From: Fimenecus sp045593645 | Lineage (GTDB): Bacteria; Bacillota; Clostridia; Oscillospirales; Acutalibacteraceae | DNA: 31,602 bases | Direction: 5' to 3' | Assembly: GCA_045593645.1 (NCBI GenBank) | Contig: JAZNWZ010000087.1 | Location: 1 to 31,602 of the forward strand | Shown: positions 1-7,985 of the stretch, piece after piece | Position numbering within the stretch: position 1 is the first letter of the stretch | Layout of the letters: each line of letters opens with the position of its first letter | Made by a program: the position numbers and the translations under genes | The notes under the pieces: model-generated | What the model was told of the DNA's origin: nothing | Seen by the model: only the letters and a program-made list of their open reading frames with translations | Database searches by the model: none

Positions 1-1155
1 ATTTTAACTTTAAATAAGATTTCTAATACTGGTCTTTGCAATTTTAGTGATGAATATAAATGCGATACTGAAATGGCTAACCCTGATGCTATTCTCGTTC
101 GTTCTGCATCAATGCACGAAATGAATTTTGAACCAAATACAGTTGCTATTGCAAGAGCAGGCGCAGGTGTTAACAATATTCCACTTGAAAAATGTAGTGA
201 AGAAGGCATTGTAGTTTTCAATACTCCTGGTGCTAATGCTAATGCAGTTAAAGAGCTTGTTATTACAGGGCTTTTACTTTCATCAAGAAAGGTACTTCCT
301 GCTATTGAATGGGCAAAGACTCTTAAAGGTAATGGGGACACTGTGCCAAAGGATGTTGAAAAAGGCAAAGGTGCTTTTGCAGGTCCTGAAATTCTTGGCA
401 AAACACTTGGTATTGTTGGTCTTGGTGCTATTGGTGTGCTTGTTGCAAACTCTGCAACTGCACTTGGTATGAATGTTGTTGGATATGACCCATATCTTTC
501 GGAAAATGCTAAAAATGCTCTTCATCCATCAGTTAAGGTTGAGGCAGATTTAAATGTTGTAATTGAAACTGCAGATTATATTTCTCTCCACTCACCTCTT
601 AACGATAGCACAAGAAACTTAATCAACAAAGACACTATCGCTCTTATGAAAGAAAGTGTTAGAATTTTAAATTTTGCTCGTGGTGAGCTTGTAAATACTG
701 CTGATATTATTGCATCACTTGAGGAAGGCAAAGTTACTGCTTATGTTACTGACTTCCCTAACGACGATTTAATTGGTGCTACCGGTGTTATTGCTATTCC
801 TCACCTTGGTGCATCAACTCCTGAATCAGAAGATAACTGTGCAGTTATGGCTGTTAAACAAGTTGCAGATTATCTTGAAAATGGTAACATTACAAATTCT
901 GTAAATCTTCCTGCAGTTTATCTTGAAGCAAACGGCAAGCACAGAATGGGTATTATTCATAAGAATATTGCAGGTATTGTTAGTCAAATCACAACAACAC
1001 TTGCAGGTGAAAGTGTTAATATTGATACAATGGTTAACCGTTCTAAAGGTGAATATGCATATACTCTTATTGACACAGATACAGATGTTTCTGATGATGC
1101 AATAAACGCTCTTAAGGGTCTTAATGGAATCATTAGAATTAGAGTAATTAAATAA
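1..1155 (+). CDS. serA: D-3-phosphoglycerate dehydrogenase, 5'-truncated by the window edge
   Basis: Oxidises 3-phosphoglycerate to 3-phosphohydroxypyruvate with NAD, the first step of serine synthesis, in the cytosol. The reading frame is open to base 1 and the residues before the ATG at 73 (ILTLNKISNTGLCNF) look like the family N-terminus, so that ATG is internal and only a few residues are missing. The visible part is 384 residues, matching the short SerA type of about 387. The Rossmann motif GLGAIG is at window residues 140-145. The catalytic Arg lies in NFARGELVN, and the acid and His fall in the region ending IPHLGASTPESED. A C-terminal ACT domain starts near HRMGIIHKNIAGIVSQ and could bind serine. 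The gene ends at a strong shared terminator. A serC partner upstream would be usual but is outside the window. Confidence 0.95.
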   Translation: MLTLNKISNTGLCNFSDEYKCDTEMANPDAILVRSASMHEMNFEPNTVAIARAGAGVNNIPLEKCSEEGIVVFNTPGANANAVKELVITGLLLSSRKVLPAIEWAKTLKGNGDTVPKDVEKGKGAFAGPEILGKTLGIVGLGAIGVLVANSATALGMNVVGYDPYLSENAKNALHPSVKVEADLNVVIETADYISLHSPLNDSTRNLINKDTIALMKESVRILNFARGELVNTADIIASLEEGKVTAYVTDFPNDDLIGATGVIAIPHLGASTPESEDNCAVMAVKQVADYLENGNITNSVNLPAVYLEANGKHRMGIIHKNIAGIVSQITTTLAGESVNIDTMVNRSKGEYAYTLIDTDTDVSDDAINALKGLNGIIRIRVIK

Positions 1156-1164
1156 TTTTAGCAA

Positions 1165-1207
1165 ATATAAAAAGCTCGTAATGATTTTTCATTACGAGCT
1201 TTTATTT
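1165..1207. terminator. Bidirectional intrinsic terminator between serA and the DHHW gene
   Basis: A perfect 13-bp stem (1171-1183 with 1190-1202, AAAGCTCGTAATG and its complement) encloses a 6-nt loop. It is flanked by T-rich sequence on the plus side and by its A-rich mirror, so it can stop both serA and the converging minus-strand cluster. Confidence 0.9.
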
Positions 1208-2320
1208 TTATCTTAACCAAATGATATTTTTATCAGTTAAAAAATTATTTAAACTATAGCAAATAAGAATATTGTCAATATTTTCTGACCTACAAAGGTC
1301 TGACACAGGTTTTTTATAATATCTAAGGTCAATGAGAATTACATTTTCATATGTTTCACAAAGGAAGCCACCAAGGCAGTTTGAATATGAATCTCTAATT
1401 ACAAGAATTGTGTCCTTTGTTTTTGCATCAGGATTATAAATTCTAACAAGAGAATGGTTGCCATCTAAATAAACGGTATATTTATCAACCTCTTCAAGAC
1501 GCTCACGATAGAAAAGTCCTTGATGCTCACTTTTGCTCTCATTATTTGTAACTACAATATTCTTTGAACAACTCCAAAGCTCAAGTTCTTCAGGTTTAGT
1601 TAACCACAATGCTGCTCTTGAATAAGTTGAGCCATAAAATCCATTCACCTTTTCAATTGTAAATTCTTCTTTTGTTCTATACTCTTTGCCGATTTTTTCC
1701 ATATATGATTTGTATCCCATATATGCACCCAAGCTATTCCAGTGATGGTCAGTTTTATAATACAAAGAAGAATTATCAAATACGCTTGTAACATCAACAA
1801 CATTTATAGTAGCAGATGCCATTGAATAAATTACTTTTATATAATCTGCATCAAGATATTCTTTTGACACCCCACCGACATCATTTCTTGATGCCCAACC
1901 TGCAGATGGAACTAGCATAAAATCAACTGTAATATCAAATTTATTGCTAAATTTATTTATAGCATTCATATTCTTTTTAATATTTGCTTCGTTTAATTTT
2001 GCAGGAGCTTCAACAAGAGCATTATTCTTTGTCAAGTAAATATCTGATGCTCCACCACGACCTGTTGAGAGTTCAAAATACGAATTAAGTCCAACAAAAA
2101 AATCTCTAAATGGCATTTGGTCTGCTAAATATGTTTCAATTTCACTGCCAAAAGTTCCTGAAACCACATTTTGAACATTAACTTCAGGGAATTGCTGTAA
2201 AAATCTTTTTTCAAGTTGTGAAAAATCAGATTTAGGTGAAACCAAATACAAAATGCACATTATTGAAATAAACGAGCAAAACAAGGAGACAGTTATAATA
2301 TTTTCAATTTTATTTTTCAT
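1208..2320 (-). CDS. DHHW-family AlgX/AlgJ-like SGNH protein, surface polysaccharide O-acylation
   Basis: A 370-residue protein with an N-terminal hydrophobic signal/anchor (about residues 8-28) and an extracytoplasmic domain. The family name motif DHHW is at residues 191-194, and the likely nucleophile is Ser311 in VIRDSYSN. This is the Ser plus Asp-His arrangement of AlgX/AlgJ-type acetyltransferase-like SGNH domains. Such proteins accept acyl groups handed out by an MBOAT membrane protein and transfer them to a surface glycan. The MBOAT gene lies 11 bp upstream in the same operon, which supports that role. The ribosome site AAGGAGA overlaps the end of the MBOAT gene. The acceptor polymer cannot be read from the sequence. 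Confidence 0.85.
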   Translation of the reverse strand: MKNKIENIITVSLFCSFISIMCILYLVSPKSDFSQLEKRFLQQFPEVNVQNVVSGTFGSEIETYLADQMPFRDFFVGLNSYFELSTGRGGASDIYLTKNNALVEAPAKLNEANIKKNMNAINKFSNKFDITVDFMLVPSAGWASRNDVGGVSKEYLDADYIKVIYSMASATINVVDVTSVFDNSSLYYKTDHHWNSLGAYMGYKSYMEKIGKEYRTKEEFTIEKVNGFYGSTYSRAALWLTKPEELELWSCSKNIVVTNNESKSEHQGLFYRERLEEVDKYTVYLDGNHSLVRIYNPDAKTKDTILVIRDSYSNCLGGFLCETYENVILIDLRYYKKPVSDLCRSENIDNILICYSLNNFLTDKNIIWLR

Positions 2321-2331
2321 ATTACGTCTCC

Positions 2332-3714
2332 TTAAAATCTAAAATAAATGAATGGATTGTAGCTTTGATTTGCAAGAGAAGCTACGCACAATGCAAAAAG
2401 AATAAAGCAAATTGTTATTTTGCCATAACGCACGACTGCACTATCTTGCTTATTCTTAAAAATTTTTTTAAGAATTGGTGTTGCAGAAATTGCACCAATA
2501 ATAAGCATTGGGAAATATGCAAGAATAAGAACATTACCATTTTCTGAACACATTTCAATAGAAAACAACTTCACAAAGAAGCCTTTAAGTGCAGCCATAT
2601 CTTCAAAGAAGAACAACACCCATCCTATCATAACTACAAAGAAAGAATAAATCTGTCCAAAAAATGCAGGAATTTTCTTCAAGAATTTCAAAAGGAATGT
2701 CTTTTCAATTATTAAAATTATACCGTAATATACGCCCCAAAGTACAAAGTTCCAGCTTGCACCGTGCCACAAACCAGTAAGTGCCCAAACAACGAGAATA
2801 TTCACTATTTGTTTAGCAAGACCTTTTCTGTTGCCACCTAACGGAATGTAAACATATTCTTTAAACCAAGTTGAAAGACTTATATGCCAACGTCGCCAAA
2901 ATTCTGTAATACTTCTTGATATATAAGGATAATTAAAGTTTTCAAGGAACTCAAAGCCGAACATTCTGCCAAGTCCTCTTGCCATATCTGAATAGCCTGA
3001 AAAGTCAAAATAAATTTGCAATGTATAAGCAAAAATACCTATCCATGCTGCAAGTGTACCATTTTCACCTTGCAACTCATTCCACAATGCACCCATTGGA
3101 TTTGCCAAAAGAACTTTTTTTGATAAACCTATTATAAAAAGCAACACGCCTGATGCAAAATCAGCAACATTTTCTTTTCTTGAACTCAACTGCTTTGCAA
3201 CATCGCCATATCGTACAATAGGTCCTGCAATAAGTTGTGGGAACAAAGTTACATATGTACCAAGCTTTACCAAATCCTTTTGAACTGGTGCATCATTTCT
3301 ATAAACATCAATCAAATAGCTCATTGATTGGAACACATAGAAAGATATGCCTATTGGTAAAGTAATCTCCGGTGCTTGAATTTCAGAAAGTCTAGGTATA
3401 TTTCTCAACTGTTCAACAATAAAGCCTGTATATTTAAAGAAACCAAGTATTGAAAGATTTGCTATAACACCTATAATTAAAGCTACTTTTGCAGATTTAT
3501 TTTTACTCTTTTTAGAATGTATCCACAATCCAAAAAGATAGTCCATAACAATAGTTACTATCATTAAAATAAGATATATTGGCTCACCCCATCCATAAAA
3601 GAAAAGGCTAAACAAAAGAAGCACAGGATTTCTAAATGAACGAGGTAAAATATAATACAATAATAAAACTATTGGTAAAAATACGAATAAAAATACGTTA
3701 CTTGAAAATAACAT
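2332..3714 (-). CDS. MBOAT-family membrane-bound O-acyltransferase (AlgI/DltB-like)
   Basis: A 460-residue polytopic membrane protein with about ten or more hydrophobic segments, the normal size for AlgI-like MBOAT proteins. The conserved family signatures are present: RRWHISLSTWF with His277, followed by YIPLGGNR, and the catalytic His317 in GLWHGASWNF. It should move acyl groups, probably acetyl from acetyl-CoA, across the membrane for attachment to an exported glycan. It sits between an SGNH/DUF4358 lipoprotein gene and a DHHW gene, a common clostridial acylation set. The start has a strong site, AAGGAGGACAGT before ATG. DltB is less likely because no dltA, dltC or dltD is nearby. Confidence 0.92.
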   Translation of the reverse strand: MLFSSNVFLFVFLPIVLLLYYILPRSFRNPVLLLFSLFFYGWGEPIYLILMIVTIVMDYLFGLWIHSKKSKNKSAKVALIIGVIANLSILGFFKYTGFIVEQLRNIPRLSEIQAPEITLPIGISFYVFQSMSYLIDVYRNDAPVQKDLVKLGTYVTLFPQLIAGPIVRYGDVAKQLSSRKENVADFASGVLLFIIGLSKKVLLANPMGALWNELQGENGTLAAWIGIFAYTLQIYFDFSGYSDMARGLGRMFGFEFLENFNYPYISRSITEFWRRWHISLSTWFKEYVYIPLGGNRKGLAKQIVNILVVWALTGLWHGASWNFVLWGVYYGIILIIEKTFLLKFLKKIPAFFGQIYSFFVVMIGWVLFFFEDMAALKGFFVKLFSIEMCSENGNVLILAYFPMLIIGAISATPILKKIFKNKQDSAVVRYGKITICFILFALCVASLANQSYNPFIYFRF

Positions 3715-3737
3715 ACTGTCCTCCTTAACTTTAATAA

Positions 3738-3766
3738 ATGCTGAACCACAATAAATAGTTCAGCAT
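3738..3766 (-). other. Intercistronic RNA hairpin between the DUF4358 and MBOAT genes
   Basis: A perfect 9-bp inverted repeat (ATGCTGAAC / GTTCAGCAT) with an 11-nt loop, about 24 nt upstream of the MBOAT start. The minus-strand sequence after it is TTTATTAAAG, a weak T-tract, so it may be a leaky terminator, a processing site or an mRNA-stability element rather than a full terminator. Confidence 0.5.
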
Positions 3767-3777
3767 CTACTTATAAA

Positions 3778-4272
3778 TTAAAAAGCGTTTGTAATAATCT
3801 CAAAAATTGTTTCAACATCAGGAGAAACAACAACTGCTATGTATTCGCCTTGTGAAATGATTTGTGCTTTTTGAACGATAGCATATTGTTCAGGAGAATA
3901 AGTCTTGCTTTCTTCTGCCTTTGCTTGAATTCGTGCATTAGCAAGGTCAACAATTGCTTGTGTTTTACTTACATCTGCTACTTTGATAAGCCAAATTTCG
4001 TCTGCACGAAGGCTATCTTCACAAATTGAAACATAGTACTCTTCACAATCTTCAGGATTAATTCCACAATAATCTAACATCATTTCGCCATCAAGCAAAA
4101 GCATTGGAGGCATTTTCTCAACACATTCTTCATAAAGAGTACGAAGGTCAATATTCACATTTGCATTGTCTTTGTTTCCATTCTTATCACTATCTTCATT
4201 TACTGATGCACAAGAGCAGAAGCAAAATATTATCGCTAAAACAAGTGATGCTGCAGTTATTTTTTTAGACAT
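3778..4272 (-). CDS. DUF4358-like lipoprotein, probable independent product from an internal start
   Basis: A 164-residue product starting at Met348 of the longer frame. The ATG at 4272 follows AGGAGA (4282-4287) with 9 nt of spacing, a textbook ribosome site. The product begins with a classic signal: MSKK, then a hydrophobic run to about residue 18, then FCSCAS with Cys21 as the likely lipid-modified residue. The mature domain is acidic and resembles DUF4358 proteins, small lipoproteins of unknown function often found beside MBOAT acylation genes. A full signal peptide plus ribosome site makes separate translation more likely than use as an inner domain. The function is not known. The family call is from recognition of style and context. 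Confidence 0.65.
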   Translation of the reverse strand: MSKKITAASLVLAIIFCFCSCASVNEDSDKNGNKDNANVNIDLRTLYEECVEKMPPMLLLDGEMMLDYCGINPEDCEEYYVSICEDSLRADEIWLIKVADVSKTQAIVDLANARIQAKAEESKTYSPEQYAIVQKAQIISQGEYIAVVVSPDVETIFEIITNAF

Positions 4273-5313
4273 AACAATATTTCTCCTTTTACTGTTTTCC
4301 ATTTGTTGCGTTGAATTATATGTAGTAGTTTCATTTACTGTTGTTGGTTCATCTTCACCAATAGGCTCACTTTCAACAGGTGGCAATTGAGATTGTGCAT
4401 AGCTTTCAAGAACTGAAATATACACATCATTTCCTGAATTACTAAGGTGAACATAATTATCACCGCTGTAACTCTTTTTCAAGCCATTTGATGAATCTTT
4501 TAAATATGATGTAACATCAAGATATGTATAGCCATTGTTATTTGCAAATGTCTTTAACAAATCATTATATTCGTCAATAGATTTATTGTTAAGCTTTCCT
4601 GACTCAGAACCTATAACAATTGGTGTCATTGACTGAATAATTATTTTTACATCTGGACTTTTTGCTAAAATTCTGTTAATAAGTATAGCCATATTGTCTA
4701 CACTACCCTGCAAGCCATAAACATTAAGGTCGTTCATACCAAGCATAATGAATACTTTTTTTGCACCACAAGCAGCAACAGCATCTTGAGGCTCCATTTG
4801 TTTTCCTTGGTAATTAAGCAACATTATTTTATTTACTGCATTACCTGAACCATAGCTACCTTTAACTAAAAAAGTTGCCCCAGTTAATTTATTTGTTTTA
4901 ATAGCTCTATTTTTCAAGCCTACACCAATTGAGTCTCCAATAAAAACTGCATCATTAAAATAGGCATCAACAGCATCTTGTGAACCAGGGTCAACGGTTG
5001 GTGGAACAACAGTAGGGCGAGTTGTTGGCTCATCCTCTTTTTCAGTTGTTGTTTCAGGTGTAGATGTTGTTGTCTCTGTTGTAGTTTCTGTTGTGCTTTC
5101 AGTTGTGCTTTCAGTTGGGCTTACTGTAGTATTTTCAGTTGTTGTAGTTGTGCTTTCTGCAGTGCCTTCAGTTGTTGTTTCACCCATACTCTCAGTTGTA
5201 TTTACAGTTGTGCCCGTTGTGTTAGTATCAGTTTTTGATTCACCACAGGCAGAGAGCAAAGTTGTAATCAAAATGCACATGACAATAATTACACTAAATA
5301 CTTTTTTACTCAA
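3778..5313 (-). CDS. SGNH/GDSL hydrolase lipoprotein fused in frame to a DUF4358-type lipoprotein
   Basis: One open frame of 511 residues that looks like two genes. Residues 1-23 are a lipoprotein signal (LSAC, Cys23). Residues 28-105 are a Thr/Ser/Glu-rich spacer, probably spanning the wall. Residues 120-310 are an SGNH hydrolase with GDS at 126-128 and GMND at 192-195. His289 lies in DNYVH, where the Asp-His spacing is one residue longer than DxxH. After a second Thr-rich stretch the frame runs without a stop through a ribosome site and a second signal peptide (Met348 onward) into a DUF4358-like domain. Upstream of MBOAT and DHHW genes, it probably acts in surface-glycan esterification or de-esterification. 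Whether one or two proteins are made is unresolved. Confidence 0.75.
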   Translation of the reverse strand: MSKKVFSVIIVMCILITTLLSACGESKTDTNTTGTTVNTTESMGETTTEGTAESTTTTTENTTVSPTESTTESTTETTTETTTSTPETTTEKEDEPTTRPTVVPPTVDPGSQDAVDAYFNDAVFIGDSIGVGLKNRAIKTNKLTGATFLVKGSYGSGNAVNKIMLLNYQGKQMEPQDAVAACGAKKVFIMLGMNDLNVYGLQGSVDNMAILINRILAKSPDVKIIIQSMTPIVIGSESGKLNNKSIDEYNDLLKTFANNNGYTYLDVTSYLKDSSNGLKKSYSGDNYVHLSNSGNDVYISVLESYAQSQLPPVESEPIGEDEPTTVNETTTYNSTQQMENSKRRNIVMSKKITAASLVLAIIFCFCSCASVNEDSDKNGNKDNANVNIDLRTLYEECVEKMPPMLLLDGEMMLDYCGINPEDCEEYYVSICEDSLRADEIWLIKVADVSKTQAIVDLANARIQAKAEESKTYSPEQYAIVQKAQIISQGEYIAVVVSPDVETIFEIITNAF

Positions 5314-5351
5314 TCTTTTTCACCAAGTTTCGACAAAATCCAATTATAACT

Positions 5352-5380
5352 ATTATATTATGTTTTTCTTGTCAATGCAA
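5352..5380 (-). promoter_or_regulatory. Promoter of the SGNH-MBOAT-DHHW operon
   Basis: On the minus strand a perfect TATAAT (5352-5357) lies 17 nt after TTGCAT (5375-5380). An overlapping TTGACA (5370-5375) has only 12 nt of spacing. It sits about 40 nt upstream of the SGNH start and just downstream of the exonuclease terminator. Confidence 0.65.
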
Positions 5381-5410
5381 TAGTAAAAAGCCTAAATTCA
5401 AACCATTTAC

Positions 5411-5438
5411 AAAAAAACTCCTGCTAAAAAGCAGGAGC
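5411..5438 (-). terminator. Intrinsic terminator of the folate operon
   Basis: An 8-bp stem CTCCTGCT / AGCAGGAG with a 4-nt loop is followed on the minus strand by seven Ts (5411-5417). It starts right after the exonuclease stop codon. Confidence 0.9.
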
Positions 5439-6308
5439 TTAATTTGAATTTTCAGTTTTTTCATCAACGGTGCGAATTATCTCTGAACAATTACGCTTTA
5501 CATCTATGTAATCGTAGAATTTTTTAATTCTTAACCCAACCTTAAATTCTCTGTTACAATTCTCACAACGGAATGTACCACGAAATGACTGGTTAATGAA
5601 TTTCCACTTTTTTACGGTTTGAACTTTACCACCACAAATGTCGCAGAAACAGTTAAATAAGTTTTTATCAATTAATGGGTCATTCTTATCTTTAATCACA
5701 TAAGGATGGAATGCAAGTCGTGCATAGAAATCTGCATTGCACTCAAGAATATATGGAGCAAACTTCTTTTCATTGTAAACCTTTTTAAAGCATTCAGCAC
5801 TTAAAATGCTATCATCTAATGCTCTATGATGAGGATATTTTTCAGGGTCGATTCCAAGACAAGTTGCTGCATAAGAAAGACCTGCTTGCTGAATATTTTC
5901 CATATTTATAAAGCCTTGACAGTATTTCTGAAGGTCAACATATTTACGAATAAAGCCAATATCTTCAAGCTTCAAGAAGTTTTTATAATTTGACAATAAA
6001 GTACGAACATCTGTATCGCCCCATGTCATTACTATTGAGTCTTCCCCTACCCATTCAGTAAAATCAGCAATTACTTCTTTAAATTTTCTTCCTGCTCTAA
6101 CATCCTCATTAGAAATATTAGTAAGATTTTTAATTCTTGAACGAAGTTTTTTTGAAACAACTGGTCTTACAAGCTCTGAAAATGTATCAATTTGCTCTAA
6201 ATTTTCATTAAGCTTAACTGCGCCAATTTCAATTATCTCGTTTATAAATTTTTGAGCAGATTTCATATATGAATTATTCCACTCAAGGTCCATAATAATA
6301 TAAGTCAT
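5439..6308 (-). CDS. DEDDh 3'-5' exonuclease (KapD/ERI-1-like) with a C-terminal zinc ribbon
   Basis: A 289-residue cytosolic nuclease. Exo I is DLEW (Asp7, Glu9), Exo II includes the Asp98/Asp100 region (GDTD), and Exo III is HRALDD with His161 and Asp166, the DEDDh pattern that binds two metal ions. After the nuclease fold, paired CxxC motifs at 222-225 and 248-251 form a probable zinc ribbon that the shortest members lack; it may aid nucleic-acid binding. It is the last gene of the folate operon, 15 bp after folK, with a weak ribosome site (ACGGTG). Relatives include KapD and eukaryotic ERI-1. The substrate (RNA or DNA) is not evident. Confidence 0.85.
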   Translation of the reverse strand: MTYIIMDLEWNNSYMKSAQKFINEIIEIGAVKLNENLEQIDTFSELVRPVVSKKLRSRIKNLTNISNEDVRAGRKFKEVIADFTEWVGEDSIVMTWGDTDVRTLLSNYKNFLKLEDIGFIRKYVDLQKYCQGFINMENIQQAGLSYAATCLGIDPEKYPHHRALDDSILSAECFKKVYNEKKFAPYILECNADFYARLAFHPYVIKDKNDPLIDKNLFNCFCDICGGKVQTVKKWKFINQSFRGTFRCENCNREFKVGLRIKKFYDYIDVKRNCSEIIRTVDEKTENSN

Positions 6309-6323
6309 AAAACACCGTTTCTA

Positions 6324-6803
6324 CTATATATTTTCAAGTACTAATTCTATACCTTCACCTGTTAAACTGTCAATTATTTTTTCTCTATCTACAAAACTAT
6401 TTGTAAAGTCAAGGTCTAATAATGGTCTTAACACAAATTCTCTCTCAAACATTCTTGGATGTGGCAAAATAAGAGTTTTTGTATTGTAAACTTGTTCGTC
6501 ATACAACAACAAGTCAATATCAATAATTCGTGGGCCATTTTTAATTGTTCTAATCCTGCCAAAGCCTGCCTCTATACCTAAACAAGCGCCAAGAAGATTT
6601 TCAGCAGTTAACTCTGTTTCAACTTCAACAACCATATTATAAAAATCATCTTGCTCACTATAACCAACGGGTGCTGTTTTATAGATTTTTGATACTTGTG
6701 TAACTCTTGTCATTGGCAACAAATTCAAAGATACAATTACATTTTTTAAATTGTCAATGCAATTACCTATATTTGTGCCAACGCCTAAATACGCTTTACT
6801 CAT
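6324..6803 (-). CDS. folK: 6-hydroxymethyl-7,8-dihydropterin pyrophosphokinase (HPPK)
   Basis: Transfers pyrophosphate from ATP to 6-hydroxymethyl-dihydropterin in folate synthesis. At 159 residues it has the usual HPPK length. Visible motifs are GTNIGN near the start, TAPVGYSEQDDFYN in the pterin loop, and RTIKNGPRIIDIDLLLY carrying the two magnesium-binding aspartates, followed by LPHPRMFEREFVLRPL. Its ATG overlaps the folB stop by 4 bp (ATGA), so the two are translationally coupled. Its product feeds FolP, encoded two genes upstream. All catalytic positions I can recognise are present. Confidence 0.95.
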   Translation of the reverse strand: MSKAYLGVGTNIGNCIDNLKNVIVSLNLLPMTRVTQVSKIYKTAPVGYSEQDDFYNMVVEVETELTAENLLGACLGIEAGFGRIRTIKNGPRIIDIDLLLYDEQVYNTKTLILPHPRMFEREFVLRPLLDLDFTNSFVDREKIIDSLTGEGIELVLENI

Positions 6804-7162
6804 TGTCTTGTCCTTTCAATTTGTACAGCTACATAATCAAAATCTGCTTTAATTGGTGCTTGAGGCTTTTTAAGTGTTATTACCAAAGAGTCGATTTTTC
6901 CATACTCTTCAAGCAAAGCATCTGCAACTCTTTGTGCAACACGCTCAATAAGGTCGTTTTTCTCGCTCTCTGCTACTCTACGAATGGTTTTAACCATTTT
7001 TGCATAACTAACTGTATCATCAACATTATCACTATTACAAGGCAAAGAAAGGTCAAGAGAAGCCTCAACTGTAAATACAAATACTTGCCCTTCCTCTTTT
7101 TCTTCAGGATTTACTCCGTGATAACAATAAAGTTCAAGATTTTTAATAATAATTTTATCCAT
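6800..7162 (-). CDS. folB: Dihydroneopterin aldolase
   Basis: Cleaves 7,8-dihydroneopterin to 6-hydroxymethyl-dihydropterin and glycolaldehyde. The 120-residue length is normal for this small octameric enzyme. CYHGVNPEEKEEGQ carries the pterin-loop acid, VDDTVSYA contains the conserved Tyr, and KKPQAPI contains the catalytic Lys. It begins 1 bp after the folP stop (AAGGGGATAATATG, with the ribosome site spanning the stop) and overlaps folK by 4 bp. Both junctions point to a single tightly coupled folate transcript. Confidence 0.95.
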   Translation of the reverse strand: MDKIIIKNLELYCYHGVNPEEKEEGQVFVFTVEASLDLSLPCNSDNVDDTVSYAKMVKTIRRVAESEKNDLIERVAQRVADALLEEYGKIDSLVITLKKPQAPIKADFDYVAVQIERTRQ

Positions 7163-7163
7163 A

Positions 7164-7985
7164 TTATCCCCTTAAAATTGCATCAGCCATTTTTAAAGCT
7201 AACACATTTTCTTTTACGTTGTGCACTCTTACAAAATTTGCACCTTTTGCAACTGACAACACATTTGCAGAAATCGTACCAAACACTCTGCCATAGCCAT
7301 CAGCTTCAGTTGTTTCTCCAACAACTCTCTTGTTAGAAAGTGCAACCATCAAATCAGAATAGTTTTTAAAAGTATCAAGATTTCTTAAAATTTCAAGATT
7401 TTGTTCTGTTGTTTTTCCAAATCCAATGCCAACATCAAGCAAAATTTGTTCATTAGAAATATCAAAATCTATGCATTTCTTTTTGACATCAGCAAAAAAG
7501 CCTTTAATATCACTAATGACACCTTCTTGATATTCAGGCACAGTATCAGCACTGCCACCACCAGTATGTGTAATAATCCAACCTGCACCATATTTTTTGA
7601 CAACTTGTGCCATTTCTTCAGAAAAAACACCTGAAACATCATTAACTATCGATGCACCGTTTTGCAAGGCATATTCAGCAACAATTGGATAAAAAGTATC
7701 GACAGAAATTACTGCACTTGAATTATCACTAATATAAGGCAAATATTCTTTTATGATTTTCAATTCTTCTTCGGCACTTATGCTTTTATGACCAGGACGA
7801 GTAGACTGTGCACCTATGTCCACTATATCTGCACCATTTTCAATCATTTCAAGTGTATGCCTCAATGCTTTTTCTTTTGTGTTATATTTTCCACCATCAA
7901 AAAAAGAGTCAGCTGTTACATTTAAAATACCCATTATGTAGGTTTTAGTGCCTGTTTCAAATTCAAAGTTTTTCCCTTTAAACAT
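7164..7985 (-). CDS. folP: Dihydropteroate synthase
   Basis: Joins hydroxymethyl-dihydropterin pyrophosphate to p-aminobenzoate; the target of sulfonamides. The frame is open further upstream into folE, but the real start is the ATG at 7985. It shares one base with the folE stop (TAATG), gives 273 residues, and begins MFKGKNFEF just ahead of the family block MGILNVTADSFFDGG. Other landmarks are DIGAQSTRPG, SVDTFYP, VNDVSG, DVGIGFGKT and VRVHNV. The usual phosphate-binding SRK is SNK here (ALSNKRVVGE): the Lys is kept and the Arg is replaced by Asn. VRVH is followed by Asn instead of the common Asp. Otherwise the protein looks complete. Confidence 0.93.
   Translation of the reverse strand: MFKGKNFEFETGTKTYIMGILNVTADSFFDGGKYNTKEKALRHTLEMIENGADIVDIGAQSTRPGHKSISAEEELKIIKEYLPYISDNSSAVISVDTFYPIVAEYALQNGASIVNDVSGVFSEEMAQVVKKYGAGWIITHTGGGSADTVPEYQEGVISDIKGFFADVKKKCIDFDISNEQILLDVGIGFGKTTEQNLEILRNLDTFKNYSDLMVALSNKRVVGETTEADGYGRVFGTISANVLSVAKGANFVRVHNVKENVLALKMADAILRG

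Noticed and set aside
4990..5225. Repeat array that could suggest a satellite or CRISPR
   Set aside because: The repeats are irregular codon-level Thr/Ser/Glu repeats in the spacer of the SGNH lipoprotein. There are no unique spacers and no palindromic repeats.
5093..5383. 96-aa Val/Ser-rich plus-strand ORF opposite the SGNH gene
   Set aside because: It is the mirror of the Thr-rich spacer (ACN codons read as Val/Ser), and it runs across the promoter and the minus-strand start.
6707..7336. 209-aa plus-strand ORF over folK, folB and folP
   Set aside because: It is a low-complexity Leu/Phe/Cys-rich translation of the opposite strand of three well-supported genes, with no motif of its own.
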